Program-made: the position numbers and the translations under genes
Notes under the pieces: generated by a model
What the model was told of the DNA's origin: nothing
What the model saw: the letters and a program-made list of their open reading frames with translations, nothing else
The model's database searches: none
Shown here: piece after piece, positions 1 through 9,647 of the stretch
How the letters are laid out: each line of letters starts with the position of its first letter
Numbering within the stretch: position 1 is the stretch's first letter
Assembly: GCA_964495885.1 (NCBI GenBank)
Contig: CAZBWO010000012.1
Coordinates: 44,372 to 108,371, forward strand
Reading direction: 5' to 3'
Source of the DNA: PALG01 sp964495885
GTDB taxonomy: Bacteria; Bacteroidota; Bacteroidia; Flavobacteriales; Flavobacteriaceae
DNA length: 64,000 nucleotides

Positions 1-1
1 A

Positions 2-3000
2 TGGGGATTGCTTAATGCAAAGTTTGCGGCCGAAACCTTGACTACAGCTGCCGCTAGCAGCGGAAGTGCCATTGTTGAAGAACTTACCTTAAACAACGGA
101 CAAACGTATCAAATTACAGTACAATCTAATGGCTCTGACCCCCTAATGGCTTCTATCTCTTGGACAGATCCTGCCGGAACTAGCTATGAAGGTAACAGTA
201 CCGCGAATATTTCAACTCCAATTTTGGTAAATGACCTAGATTTAAATGTTGATAATGGGACAACTTATTATCCTTGGCGATTAACCAGTGTAACTGCCAA
301 TGCCAATAATGCTGAAAATGATGTAGATCCTTATGAAAGAGTAGATGTAAGTGGAGCTTCAGGAATGTATACAATTACAGTTACACATGATGGGTCACTC
401 TCTAGTGGATCCCAAGATTATACGCTTATTGTAACTGGTGTAGTCGTAGCCTCTACTCCTTTAATTAGTTTTGGAAATACTTCAGGTAGCATCAATGAAG
501 ATACAAATTGCTCTTTTACAGATATCGATGTTCCGTTGAATATTGCAATGGGCGCTTCTGCAGATGCAGATGTTAACTTCACCGTAAATGGAGCTAGTAC
601 AGCAACTAGTGGTTTAGATTTCGAATTGCTTACACCAAGTGTGACTTTCCCTGCTGGATCTACAACAAGCCAAACAATGACCCTAAGGGTTTATCATGAT
701 GGTTTTGTAGAAGGAACTGAAACAGTAACCATAGATTTTACAGTAAATGCAAACGGTGGTGATGCAGCAGCAGATACCAATGCAGATTCTTTTGTGCTTA
801 CAATTAGCGACGATGACGTTGCTCCAACAGCATCTACCGCCTTTACACTTTTAGACGAAGATTTTGAAACAGTACCAACGGGGTGGTTAGCCGCCGATAG
901 GGATGGAGATGGTAATGCTTGGCTTATTGGTGTTCCTCCTGGACCTCCAGCACACTTAACGAGTCAAAATTTGTATTCACAATCCTGGATAAGTACGACA
1001 GGTGCTTTAACTCCAGACAACTATATAATTACAAGTGCTATTACGCTTCCTGCTACAGCTACTTCTTTAGACTTTACATTTCAAGTAGCTCCTGCTACCT
1101 TAGTAGACACATGGTATGAGGAATATTATACGGTGTATTGGGCAACAGATCTTAGCTCCTATGCCTCCATTGATGCAAGTCCGCAGATCAAACCAGGAGG
1201 CATCATTACACAGGCTGTCGTTACCGAAACAATAGACATGATTCCCTATTTGGGACAAACAGGATATATTGTCATTAGACACCACAACTGTACAGATGAA
1301 GAATACATTGCTATTGATGATATGTTAGTGTCTGGTACAAGTGTTACAAATATTCAGACAGCAGTTAATTCTGGAACTCCAGATCAATTTGATTTGCCAG
1401 GAGCTGGTACAATCTACTCCTCAGACCCTTCTACAGGTGATTTGATGGCAGATGTAACCAATAATAATAGTTTTGATTATGAATGTGTGGATGTTTCAGT
1501 ATCTCGTTCTGGAACTGGCGCACAAGCCTATAATGGAAGTTCACTTCCAAACCATGTAATGGACAAGACTTTTGACATCACACCTTCAAATACTACTGGA
1601 GCTGGAAGCACTACAGTAACATTCTATTTTGAAGAAGCTGAAGTTGCTGGTTGGGAAAGTGCAACCGGTCTTTCCAGAACAAGCTTAGTGGTTGGAAGAG
1701 GTAATGCTACAACCATTGACGAAACAAGTACCTTAACCATTGCTGCTTTTGGTTCGCATGTAACTCTTACAGGTAACTTTACCGGCCTGGACGGTACTTA
1801 TTACTTTGGACCAGTTGGAGCTTTTGTAACCTGTGCTGGTGTAACTAAGACTTGGAATGGAAGTATGTGGAGTCCAGCAGGTGCGCCAGACGCGACTAAC
1901 CCAGTGGTGATTGCTGGAAACTATGATACTGTTTCTAATGGTAATTTGGAAGCTTGTACCCTTCTTGTGAATACTGGCTTTACCTTAACGGTAGGGGCTG
2001 CAAGTTATGCACAAATACAAGGAAATATTATCGTAGATGGTAATTTAATTATTGCACATCAAGGAAGCGTAGTTCAAGTAGATGATGACGCTACTGTCCT
2101 AAATAATGGGACAATAAATGTTGGAATAACTACCCCAAATTTAGCTAGTAGGGACTTTATGGTTCTTGGAAGCCCTATGAGTGGAGATACCCGTAACGGG
2201 GTTTGGAATTCTGCCTTCTTGGTGTTGAATCATACCACTGCCAATTTTGTTCCCAATCCTGCAGTAGCAGCTGCTTTCCCTGCGGCGGAAAATTTTGCAG
2301 ATGACAACTATGATAACTGGAATCCCTTCAGCGGAACAATCAATACTGGTGAAGGATATATTGTACGACCACAGTCTGGATATGGACAACCAGGTGGGAT
2401 TTTTAATTATACCTATTCTGGGGGAACTCTTAACAATGGAGTGGTTAACTTTCCTATGATCTATAACGGAACAAAAAATTCTAGTCCAAATATTGTTGCC
2501 AACCCATATGCTAGTGCTATTTGGGCAGACGACTTTATTAATGCCAACTCAATGGTTGATGAAGTGTATTTTTGGGAGCATAACACCCCTCCAAGCCCTT
2601 CATTGCCTGGTGCTGGTTCCATGAATTTTAGCATGGAGGATATTTCTATGTACAATTTAGTTGGTGGAGTTGCTGCTGCAAGTGGTGGTTCTACTCCCAA
2701 TGGGTATATTGCAACTAGTCAAGGATTTGGAGTGAAAGCCAATGCTGCGGGAACAGCAGTGTTTAATAACAGCATGCGTAGAATAGACAATAACAACACA
2801 CTACGTACTCCTTCTTTTGAAAAGGACCGTATTTGGCTAAGGGTTAGTGAGTCTAACTATGATATGGGTGCAACGACCTTAATTGGATTTTCAGATGCAA
2901 CTACAAATGACATAGACAGCGGTTATGACAGTAAACGTTTGGCAACCGTTGTATCATTATATAGTCATTTACAGGATGGTAGCCATGAATTAGGAATTCA

Positions 3001-3499
3001 AACCTTGGAAGCTTTTAACAATTACGTAAAGGTACCGGTTGGATTCTCCACCCTAATCAAAGACGAGCTGGAATACACCATATCTTTAGATCAGTTGGAT
3101 GGAAATAATGTAGAAGGAATTTCAATTTTCCTTGCCGATAATCTTTTGGGTATTGTCACAGATCTTACAATTGAAGACTATGTCTTTACGTCTGGAGAAG
3201 GAACGCAAGGTGAACGATTTACTTTGTTCTTTGAACGTGCTCCTCTAGGAATTACTCAATTTGACGCCTCTACTGTAAGTCTCTATCCAAACCCAACAGA
3301 AGGAATCCTTAGAATTGTTTCACCAATTGCGAACGTTGAAAAGATCACGCTATATGACCTTCAAGGAAGAATTGTGAAAGAATTTGAAGGTACTGGATCA
3401 ATGACCACCATTTCATTGAATACCTTGAGCCCATCAATGTATTTTGTGAAAGTGCAAACAGATCAAGGACAAATCACTAAAAGGGTGATAAAAAAATAA
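2..3499 (+). CDS. T9SS-secreted S8-family peptidase, C-terminal part (gene starts before the window)
   Basis: The reading frame is open from the first bases, so the gene is cut at its 5' end. The first visible residues (WGLLNAKFAAE) look like the tail of a subtilisin catalytic domain, just after the active-site Ser region, which is therefore outside the window. Then come a jelly-roll region typical of S8 C-termini (to about residue 145), a Calx-beta-like repeat (about 155-270), a choice-of-anchor/MAM-like beta domain starting at DEDFE (about 285-450), further beta-rich surface sequence, and a C-terminal type IX secretion sorting domain (YPNPTEG ... last residues KRVIKK). The protein should be exported through T9SS and attached to, or released from, the cell surface. 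The peptidase assignment rests on the short N-terminal stub; the sorting domain is certain. Confidence 0.8.
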   Translation, partial: WGLLNAKFAAETLTTAAASSGSAIVEELTLNNGQTYQITVQSNGSDPLMASISWTDPAGTSYEGNSTANISTPILVNDLDLNVDNGTTYYPWRLTSVTANANNAENDVDPYERVDVSGASGMYTITVTHDGSLSSGSQDYTLIVTGVVVASTPLISFGNTSGSINEDTNCSFTDIDVPLNIAMGASADADVNFTVNGASTATSGLDFELLTPSVTFPAGSTTSQTMTLRVYHDGFVEGTETVTIDFTVNANGGDAAADTNADSFVLTISDDDVAPTASTAFTLLDEDFETVPTGWLAADRDGDGNAWLIGVPPGPPAHLTSQNLYSQSWISTTGALTPDNYIITSAITLPATATSLDFTFQVAPATLVDTWYEEYYTVYWATDLSSYASIDASPQIKPGGIITQAVVTETIDMIPYLGQTGYIVIRHHNCTDEEYIAIDDMLVSGTSVTNIQTAVNSGTPDQFDLPGAGTIYSSDPSTGDLMADVTNNNSFDYECVDVSVSRSGTGAQAYNGSSLPNHVMDKTFDITPSNTTGAGSTTVTFYFEEAEVAGWESATGLSRTSLVVGRGNATTIDETSTLTIAAFGSHVTLTGNFTGLDGTYYFGPVGAFVTCAGVTKTWNGSMWSPAGAPDATNPVVIAGNYDTVSNGNLEACTLLVNTGFTLTVGAASYAQIQGNIIVDGNLIIAHQGSVVQVDDDATVLNNGTINVGITTPNLASRDFMVLGSPMSGDTRNGVWNSAFLVLNHTTANFVPNPAVAAAFPAAENFADDNYDNWNPFSGTINTGEGYIVRPQSGYGQPGGIFNYTYSGGTLNNGVVNFPMIYNGTKNSSPNIVANPYASAIWADDFINANSMVDEVYFWEHNTPPSPSLPGAGSMNFSMEDISMYNLVGGVAAASGGSTPNGYIATSQGFGVKANAAGTAVFNNSMRRIDNNNTLRTPSFEKDRIWLRVSESNYDMGATTLIGFSDATTNDIDSGYDSKRLATVVSLYSHLQDGSHELGIQTLEAFNNYVKVPVGFSTLIKDELEYTISLDQLDGNNVEGISIFLADNLLGIVTDLTIEDYVFTSGEGTQGERFTLFFERAPLGITQFDASTVSLYPNPTEGILRIVSPIANVEKITLYDLQGRIVKEFEGTGSMTTISLNTLSPSMYFVKVQTDQGQITKRVIKK

Positions 3500-3523
3500 T
3501 AGTTTTAAAGTAAAGTAATGAAC

Positions 3524-3555
3524 AAGAGCGCCTTATTGGGGCGCTTTTGTTTTTA
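3524..3555 (+). terminator. Rho-independent terminator of the S8 peptidase gene
   Basis: AGCGCC (3527-3532) pairs with GGCGCT across a short TTATTG loop and is followed by TTTTGTTTTT. It lies 25 nt after the peptidase stop codon. Confidence 0.8.
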
Positions 3556-3610
3556 AAAAATACCATCATTTCAATTTTAAAAGCTGTATAAAAGACATCT
3601 TCGATTTTTG

Positions 3611-3618
3611 TATCTTCG
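3611..3618 (+). promoter_or_regulatory. Possible -7 box (TATCTTCG) for the SGNH hydrolase
   Basis: TATCTTCG resembles the Bacteroidota -7 consensus TAnnTTTG and ends 12 nt before the ATG, which would give a very short leader. No clear -33 TTTG is seen. Confidence 0.3.
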
Positions 3619-3630
3619 GAAAAAAATAGA

Positions 3631-4320
3631 ATGTACCGAACTATATTTTTCTTGAACATTTGCATGTTACTCTCTTGTTCTTCAAATGCTCAGGATTGGG
3701 CACAGCTTGACCGTTTCAAGAGTCAAAATGAAGCACTTATGAATGATTTGGAATATAAAAATGGAATTGTCTTCATGGGTAATTCCATTACTGAAGGATG
3801 GCTTAATGACTCATTGAATTTTTTTGATCGGCCAGGATATATCAATAGAGGCATTGGAGGGCAAACGACTTCGCAGATGAAAATCCGTTTTTGGCAGGAC
3901 GTAATAAGCTTACAGCCCAAAGCGGTGGTGATTTTGGCAGGAATTAACGATATCGCACAGAATACAGGATACATTGCCATTCCGGATATTGCCCAAAATA
4001 TCAAGGATATGGCAATTTTAGCTTCCAATCAAAAAATTAAGGTTTTTATATGTAGTGTTCTCCCTGCTAATAATTTCCCATGGAGACCACAAATTGACCC
4101 AAGCGACAAAGTCATTGAATTAAATAAGCTATTGAAGCAATATGCTTCGGAAGCAGGACACATATACGTAGATTATTATACTCCTATGGCGAATGACAAA
4201 AAAGGACTAAAAGAGAAGTATACCTATGATGGGGTGCATTGCACCATAGCTGGATATCAGGCTATGGAAAAAATTCTGGATGGGTATTTTTCAGAAGCTT
4301 TCAGTAGTAATAAAAGATAA
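3631..4320 (+). CDS. SGNH/GDSL-type hydrolase, lipoprotein
   Basis: A 229-residue esterase/acylhydrolase of the SGNH fold. Block I is GNSIT with nucleophile Ser52, the block II Gly is in RGIGGQ, block III is GIND, and block V DGVHC carries the catalytic Asp-His pair. The N-terminus is a lipoprotein-type signal (MLLSC, Cys16), so the enzyme is probably anchored in the periplasm or outer membrane. Similar proteins act on acetylated sugars, platelet-activating-factor-like lipids or short esters; the substrate cannot be read from sequence. The 3' end overlaps the convergent cytochrome gene by 20 nt. Confidence 0.88.
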   Translation: MYRTIFFLNICMLLSCSSNAQDWAQLDRFKSQNEALMNDLEYKNGIVFMGNSITEGWLNDSLNFFDRPGYINRGIGGQTTSQMKIRFWQDVISLQPKAVVILAGINDIAQNTGYIAIPDIAQNIKDMAILASNQKIKVFICSVLPANNFPWRPQIDPSDKVIELNKLLKQYASEAGHIYVDYYTPMANDKKGLKEKYTYDGVHCTIAGYQAMEKILDGYFSEAFSSNKR

Positions 4321-5524
4321 GATTCATCATCTCATCTGTAGAATTCCATCCAAGCCCAACATCTTTGGGAGGAGTGTTCGGATTCGCAAAATTTTCTGTC
4401 GTATTATCGTATTCGGCAACGACCAGAATCGTGGAGCCCTTCGGAATTAACAAAGGTTCATCATACATATACGTGCTTTGCCAGTTAAAATCCCACTCAT
4501 CAATTTTTATAAGGGGAATGTCTTTTCCATTTGGTGTTAGCGCCAATGCCTTAAAACTCTTCCCCAAAAAATGCATATGGGGTAATATGGAAACTACGTG
4601 CATATCTGCCCTTACCGTATAACTTACATAGAATTTTGGTTTGGTGTTGGCTTTGATGTAAAATGGCGGATTGCTAATATGGGCTTCCGTAATGGTAAAC
4701 GTGAGAATTTCATCTGTGACCTCTTCTTTAGAAAAATAGAGCTCTACTTTGGAAAGGTCTTCCTGCTTTTTGGAAGTAGGGGCATAGTGAATGTTGAATA
4801 TTAGATCGGTATTGGCATACAATTTTTTCCCAGTGCCATCTGGATATAACAGTGGAAGATTCCCAGGTACCCAACCATACATAAACTCATCTGCGAGGGG
4901 ATCTTTTTGGTATTCCAACACCTTCGGGTTGAATTCAGAAAGCCCGTCAATCCCTCTAATCCTATTGGTAGTATCTGCCATAATCCTACTATGGTGTACC
5001 CGTTGTTTATTTCCCGGAACAAAGTTAATAGACTGTAAATAAGTATCCTTTGGTAAGTTGGTGGGAACATTAAAAAAGCGATAATCTTCAATTCCCTCAT
5101 CTGAAAGCTCATATGGTTTATTCATTTCCAAGACAAGGTCTGGTTGGCGTTTTTCCATGATTTCGGGAATGACCCATTCCTTTCCGGTATCCACACCTTC
5201 CGGCATCCCGGCATTTACCCAATCTACGATGGTTTTGATTTCAGCTTCCGTAAGGCGCATTTCATTTTTAAACGAACGGAAACTAGGATCTGCCTTCCAA
5301 GGTGGCATGTATCTAGTAGAAACCACATGGGAAATAAAGGTGCCCTTTTTGCGTACTTCGTTATAATTTGTAAGTGGAAACGGCCCATAACCGCCAGGCT
5401 TATGACATTTAGCACACTCATTTATGATGATAGGCGCTACATCTTGATGATACGTGGGGCTTTGTGCCGCAAGTGTGCCACAACATACTATCATTCCAAA
5501 AATTACAGGTAAATAACGAATCAT
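4301..5524 (-). CDS. Secreted c-type cytochrome fused to a copper monooxygenase-like domain
   Basis: A signal peptide is followed by a haem-binding CAKCH motif near residue 40 with a distal Met in RYMPPW. The C-terminal half resembles the two-domain copper type II ascorbate-dependent monooxygenase fold (HHSRI and HMHFLG provide candidate copper His ligands). This architecture is widespread in Bacteroidota and Planctomycetes, but its substrate is unknown to me. The ATG at 5524 was chosen; a GTG lies one codon upstream and overlaps the TAG stop of the redoxin gene, so the two are surely co-transcribed. Likely periplasmic electron transfer or oxidation; function beyond that is inference. Confidence 0.8.
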   Translation of the reverse strand: MIRYLPVIFGMIVCCGTLAAQSPTYHQDVAPIIINECAKCHKPGGYGPFPLTNYNEVRKKGTFISHVVSTRYMPPWKADPSFRSFKNEMRLTEAEIKTIVDWVNAGMPEGVDTGKEWVIPEIMEKRQPDLVLEMNKPYELSDEGIEDYRFFNVPTNLPKDTYLQSINFVPGNKQRVHHSRIMADTTNRIRGIDGLSEFNPKVLEYQKDPLADEFMYGWVPGNLPLLYPDGTGKKLYANTDLIFNIHYAPTSKKQEDLSKVELYFSKEEVTDEILTFTITEAHISNPPFYIKANTKPKFYVSYTVRADMHVVSILPHMHFLGKSFKALALTPNGKDIPLIKIDEWDFNWQSTYMYDEPLLIPKGSTILVVAEYDNTTENFANPNTPPKDVGLGWNSTDEMMNLIFYYY

Positions 5525-5526
5525 CA

Positions 5527-6102
5527 CTAATGTTTCATTTCAATCAGACATCCTATTGCATCTGTACGTGGAGTAGTAACAGTTTGTAAAGCCGACACTT
5601 CTTCAATGGCCCTTTTTAAATAATGCTCGGTCGCCTTTGGCCTATTTTTTCCTAAGGCATAAAACCAATTATCAATTGCTCCTTGATAATAGACGGTACC
5701 TTGGGAATCTATGAGGAAAGCTTCGGGAGTAATTGTTGCTGAAAAAATTTTGGCAATGGAATTGTGTGCATCCCGATATAATTGAAATGGGATTTCATAG
5801 TCTTCTTGATAGGTTTTTATTTCTTTTTCGTTGAAGTGATGCGGAATGATTCCGTAGAAAGTGACTTCGGGAAAAGTATTATATAACGATTTAAGGGTGT
5901 GTACATATTTTTGGGAGATAGGGCAATCTGTCCCCAAAAAGAGAAACACATGAAGCTGATCTGCCTTTTTAATGCTATCAAAAAAGGGAATCTCGGAAAT
6001 ATTTACTTTCTGAACGCTTTTATCTTGGGCATCTCCCTGAAAACTTCCTGCAATAAAAAATACTGAGAACATCAGAAAGAGGATAGTAGCACGTTTCATC
6101 AT
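5527..6102 (-). CDS. Periplasmic redoxin (thioredoxin-fold protein with a single CPIS motif)
   Basis: Signal peptide (MMKRATILFLMF...) followed by an AhpC/TSA-redoxin fold: VFLFLGTDCPIS, TPEAFLID with the cis-Pro region, and GAIDNW. The active site has one Cys (CPIS), as in peroxiredoxin-like or resolving redoxins that accompany secreted cytochromes. In-frame ATGs exist at 6117, 6111, 6102 and 6099. A TATCTTCG -7-like box (6119-6126) directly abuts the first ATG, which would place the transcript start inside that extension, so 6102 is preferred. First gene of a two-gene operon with the cytochrome/monooxygenase-like protein, probably serving it as a redox partner or maturation factor (inference). 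Confidence 0.8.
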   Translation of the reverse strand: MMKRATILFLMFSVFFIAGSFQGDAQDKSVQKVNISEIPFFDSIKKADQLHVFLFLGTDCPISQKYVHTLKSLYNTFPEVTFYGIIPHHFNEKEIKTYQEDYEIPFQLYRDAHNSIAKIFSATITPEAFLIDSQGTVYYQGAIDNWFYALGKNRPKATEHYLKRAIEEVSALQTVTTPRTDAIGCLIEMKH

Positions 6103-6189
6103 CTCATTCATTTGCATACGAAGATACTACTAAAGCCGAAAATATAAAATGATGCAGGTCAATTTCAGTTAGTCTTGAAAATCAACAGG

Positions 6190-7023
6190 CTATTTACCAT
6201 TCAAAAATGCAGAGAGCATACCGGGTAGTACGTCAATTTCTTCTGAGCCCAATTCTTCTTCTTCCACCGGAAGCAATGGTTTTTTCTCAGAATTATAGTA
6301 ATGTAAGACCCATCGTTCATTGTGGTATTCCAAAGCAGTTAGATTTTCAATCCAATCCCCACTATTAAGATACAGTGTACTTCCTTTATCATTGGAAACA
6401 CGCTCAATATTTGGTTGATGTATGTGACCACAGATAACATAATCAAATCCGTTTTCAATGGCGAGATCGGTAGCGGTTTTTTCAAAATTGGAAATAAACT
6501 TAACCGCGCCTTTTACACTGTTTTTGATACGTTTGGATAAGGAATATTTTTCCCTTCCAAATTTTACCAATACATGGTTAATTATTCTGTTGAGTAAAAT
6601 GAGGAGGTCATAACCCCATCCTCCTAACTTCGCGATCCATTTAGTATGCTGAATGGAAGCATCAAAGACATCTCCATGAAAAAACCATGCTTTTTTACCA
6701 TCTAGGTTTAGGACCAATTTGTCCAGAATATAGATATTGCCCATTTTGGTATCGCTAAACCGTCGTAGTTTTTCATCGTGATTACCTGTAATGTAATACA
6801 CCTTGGTGCCTTTGGCCGCTAATGCGAATATTTTTTTAATGACCAATAAGTGGGACTTTGGGAAGTATCTTTTCCTAAATTGCCAAATGTCAAAAATGTC
6901 CCCATTTAGCACTAACTTTTTGGGCTTTACGGAATTAAGGTAATGCAAGACTTCCTTGGCATGGCAACCATAAGTGCCCAAGTGGATATCTGACAGGACA
7001 ACGATGTCTAGTTTTCGCTTCAA
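6190..7023 (-). CDS. UDP-2,3-diacylglucosamine diphosphatase-like metallophosphoesterase
   Basis: Calcineurin-like phosphoesterase of about 277 residues with the complete metal-site series: SDIHLG (Asp and His at residues 11-13), NGDIFD, GNHDE, FFHGD and CGHIHQP. The family is the LpxH-like group common in Bacteroidota, which hydrolyses UDP-diacylglucosamine in lipid A synthesis; some members have other roles. The open frame continues upstream to 7251, but the domain begins at KRKLDIVVLSD, so the TTG at 7023 was chosen (family members start MKRKL...). That leaves 171 nt to the divergent aroC instead of an overlap. Confidence 0.78.
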   Translation of the reverse strand: MKRKLDIVVLSDIHLGTYGCHAKEVLHYLNSVKPKKLVLNGDIFDIWQFRKRYFPKSHLLVIKKIFALAAKGTKVYYITGNHDEKLRRFSDTKMGNIYILDKLVLNLDGKKAWFFHGDVFDASIQHTKWIAKLGGWGYDLLILLNRIINHVLVKFGREKYSLSKRIKNSVKGAVKFISNFEKTATDLAIENGFDYVICGHIHQPNIERVSNDKGSTLYLNSGDWIENLTALEYHNERWVLHYYNSEKKPLLPVEEEELGSEEIDVLPGMLSAFLNGK

Positions 7024-7194
7024 GTAGGTTAACGTTTGTACAAAGAACCGTATTTGTGCAATGATGGAGTTTACGCAAATGTTACCAATTGATAATAAAA
7101 TGTTTATCCAAAGATTGAAATGTTTCGGAAGTATTAAGAAAACCATTCGTGATAGTTTCTTTATATTTACGAATCTGAATCCAAACAAAACAAT

Positions 7195-8259
7195 ATGGCG
7201 GGAAATTCCTTCGGAACACTTTTTAAACTTACCACTTTCGGGGAGTCCCATGGAAAAGCCCTTGGTGGAATTATTGAAGGTTGTCCTGCGGGACTTTCAT
7301 TGGATTTTGAAGCTATTGAAACTGAAATGCAACGTAGGAGGCCAGGCCAGTCTGCCATTGTTACCCAGCGAAAAGAGCCAGACAGCGTCACATTTCTTTC
7401 GGGACTTTTTGAAGGAACAACCACTGGGACGCCTATAGGGTTTATCATTGAAAATCAGAATCAGAAATCGAAGGATTACAGCCATATTAAAGATGCCTAT
7501 AGGCCCTCACATGCAGATTATACCTATGATCAAAAGTATGGTATTAGGGACTACCGCGGAGGCGGACGTTCCTCTGCAAGGGAAACCGCCTGTAGGGTAG
7601 TGGCAGGGGCTGTCGCCAAACAACTGTTAGCTCAAATAAAAATCAACGCCTATGTTTCGGGTGTTGGTGATTTACAACTGGATAATTCCTATCAACAACT
7701 AGATTTCAGCAATATTGAAAAAAATCCTGTACGCTGCCCAGATATGGATATGGCAGCTAAAATGGAGCAACTCATTAAGGATATTCGAAAAGAAGGGGAT
7801 ACCATTGGAGGTGTCGTAACTTGTGTCATACAAGGAGTCCCTGTTGGGCTTGGAGAGCCTGTTTTTGATAAACTGCATGCGCAATTAGGCAAAGCTATGC
7901 TATCCATTAATGCAGTTAAAGGGTTTGAATATGGTAGTGGATTTGAGGGAACCCAAATGAAAGGAAGTGAACATAATGACCTTTTCAGTGAAAATGGTTC
8001 CACAGAAACCAACTTTAGTGGTGGAATTCAAGGTGGGATTAGTAATGGGCAGGACATCTATTTTAGAGTTGCCTTCAAACCCGTAGCGACCATTATGCAA
8101 GATCAGGATAGTATTGATAAAGAAGGAAATAAATTAGTGGTAGAAGGGAGGGGAAGACATGATCCATGTGTTGTTCCAAGGGCTGTCCCCATTGTGGAAG
8201 CAATGGCAGCATTGGTATTGGCAGACTTTTACCTATTAAATAATATTTCGAAATTATAA
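7195..8259 (+). CDS. aroC: Chorismate synthase
   Basis: Makes chorismate from 5-enolpyruvylshikimate-3-phosphate with reduced FMN, the last step of the shikimate pathway, in the cytoplasm. The 354 residues carry all family signatures: GESHG near the N-terminus, the GRSSARET region (GGGRSSARETACRV) and the C-terminal GRGRHDPC-VPRAVP stretch. Length is normal. A TATATTTA box about 25 nt upstream may be its -7 element. The next gene (symporter) starts 7 nt after the stop and may be co-transcribed. Confidence 0.98.
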   Translation: MAGNSFGTLFKLTTFGESHGKALGGIIEGCPAGLSLDFEAIETEMQRRRPGQSAIVTQRKEPDSVTFLSGLFEGTTTGTPIGFIIENQNQKSKDYSHIKDAYRPSHADYTYDQKYGIRDYRGGGRSSARETACRVVAGAVAKQLLAQIKINAYVSGVGDLQLDNSYQQLDFSNIEKNPVRCPDMDMAAKMEQLIKDIRKEGDTIGGVVTCVIQGVPVGLGEPVFDKLHAQLGKAMLSINAVKGFEYGSGFEGTQMKGSEHNDLFSENGSTETNFSGGIQGGISNGQDIYFRVAFKPVATIMQDQDSIDKEGNKLVVEGRGRHDPCVVPRAVPIVEAMAALVLADFYLLNNISKL

Positions 8260-8266
8260 TTCGCAC

Positions 8267-9592
8267 ATGAAAAAATTAGCACTACACTGGAAAATATTAA
8301 TTGGAATGGTATTAGGGGTCCTCTTCGGATTTGCCATGATGGGACAATCTTGGGGAGCAGATTTTGTAGGCGATTGGATTAATCCCTTCGGGACTATTTT
8401 TGTAAAACTTCTGAAACTAATTGCGATACCCCTTATTCTTGCTTCCCTCATTAAAGGAATTTCAGATTTAAAAGATATTTCCAAATTTAGGAATATAGGG
8501 TTAAGAACTATTGCGACCTATATAACTACCACAGTTATTGCGATAACCATAGGATTAGTGTTGGTAAATTTGATGCAACCTGGCAATGGAATTTCAGAAG
8601 AGACCATTGCACAACTCACCGATACCTACGCAAATGATAGTGGTGTACAGGGAAAAATTACTGAAGCAGGTATTCAAAAAAATTCTGGTCCGCTTCAGTT
8701 TTTGGTAGATATGGTTCCAGACAATGCTTTTAACGCCTTTAGCGACAATGGCTTGATGCTTCAAGTGATTTTCTTTACTATCATCTTCGGAATTTCAATG
8801 TTGCTTATTGGAGAAAAAAGAGCAGCACCACTGAAAAAACTCTTTGATTCTTTAAACGATGTGGTGTTGAAAATGGTAGACCTCATTATGCTTTCGGCAC
8901 CCTATGCTGTATTTGCCTTATTGGCCAATGTTGTGGTCTCTTCTGGTGATCCGGAATTACTAATTGCCCTTATTAAATATGCCGGGGTAGTTGTTTTAGG
9001 TCTGATACTCATGATTGTATTCTATTTATTGATCGTAGGAACCATTGTAAAGAAAAATCCGTTTTGGTTTTTAAAGGAAATTAGTCCCGCGCAATTGTTA
9101 GCGTTTTCTACCAGTTCAAGTGCTGCAACGCTTCCTGTGACCATGGAACGTGTAGAAGAACATATTGGCGTAGACAAGGAAGTATCAAGTTTTGTTTTGC
9201 CAGTGGGAGCGACCATCAATATGGATGGTACAAGTTTATACCAAGGTGTGGCAGCGGTATTTATTTCTCAAGCGTTAGGATTTGATTTAAGTTTTGGGGA
9301 TCAACTAACTATTGTACTTACGGCCTTGTTGGCATCTATTGGTTCTGCTGCTGTACCCGGTGCAGGTATGGTGATGTTGGTAATTGTGTTGGAATCTATT
9401 GGATTCCCTGCTGAAAAATTAGCTATTGGATTAGCCCTTATTTTCGCCGTAGATAGACCGTTGGATATGTGCAGAACGGTTGTGAATGTTACAGGTGATG
9501 CGACGGTTTCCATGTTAGTTGCAAAATCGGTTGGGAAGCTAGGGAAACCTCACGTAAAAGAGTGGGACGACCATTATGATGAAGTAAAATAA
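8267..9592 (+). CDS. Dicarboxylate/amino acid:cation symporter (DAACS/SDF family)
   Basis: Inner-membrane sodium- or proton-coupled carrier for glutamate, aspartate or C4-dicarboxylates, of the GltP/DctA/GltPh fold. The 441 residues show many hydrophobic helices, the HP1 serine-rich loop TSSSAATLP, the conserved NMDGT of TM7, and the HP2 region GSAAVPGAG. TM8 reads DRPLDMCRTVVNVTGD with the substrate-binding Asp/Arg/Thr/Asn set, so acidic substrates are likely. It follows aroC at 7 nt and ends just before a bidirectional terminator. Confidence 0.93.
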   Translation: MKKLALHWKILIGMVLGVLFGFAMMGQSWGADFVGDWINPFGTIFVKLLKLIAIPLILASLIKGISDLKDISKFRNIGLRTIATYITTTVIAITIGLVLVNLMQPGNGISEETIAQLTDTYANDSGVQGKITEAGIQKNSGPLQFLVDMVPDNAFNAFSDNGLMLQVIFFTIIFGISMLLIGEKRAAPLKKLFDSLNDVVLKMVDLIMLSAPYAVFALLANVVVSSGDPELLIALIKYAGVVVLGLILMIVFYLLIVGTIVKKNPFWFLKEISPAQLLAFSTSSSAATLPVTMERVEEHIGVDKEVSSFVLPVGATINMDGTSLYQGVAAVFISQALGFDLSFGDQLTIVLTALLASIGSAAVPGAGMVMLVIVLESIGFPAEKLAIGLALIFAVDRPLDMCRTVVNVTGDATVSMLVAKSVGKLGKPHVKEWDDHYDEVK

Positions 9593-9603
9593 TCTTACAA
9601 ATA

Positions 9604-9632
9604 AAAAAAGCCGCTGATTGAGCGGCTTTTTT
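9604..9632. terminator. Bidirectional terminator between the symporter and mscS genes
   Basis: Seven A, then GCCGCT, loop GATTG, AGCGGC and six T. The symmetry serves both converging genes. Confidence 0.9.
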
Positions 9633-9647
9633 GATATCGTATATTTT

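Noticed and set aside
7024..7251. N-terminal extension of the phosphoesterase frame overlapping aroC
   Set aside because: The domain starts at KRKLDIVV; the extension would cover the divergent aroC start and looks non-coding.
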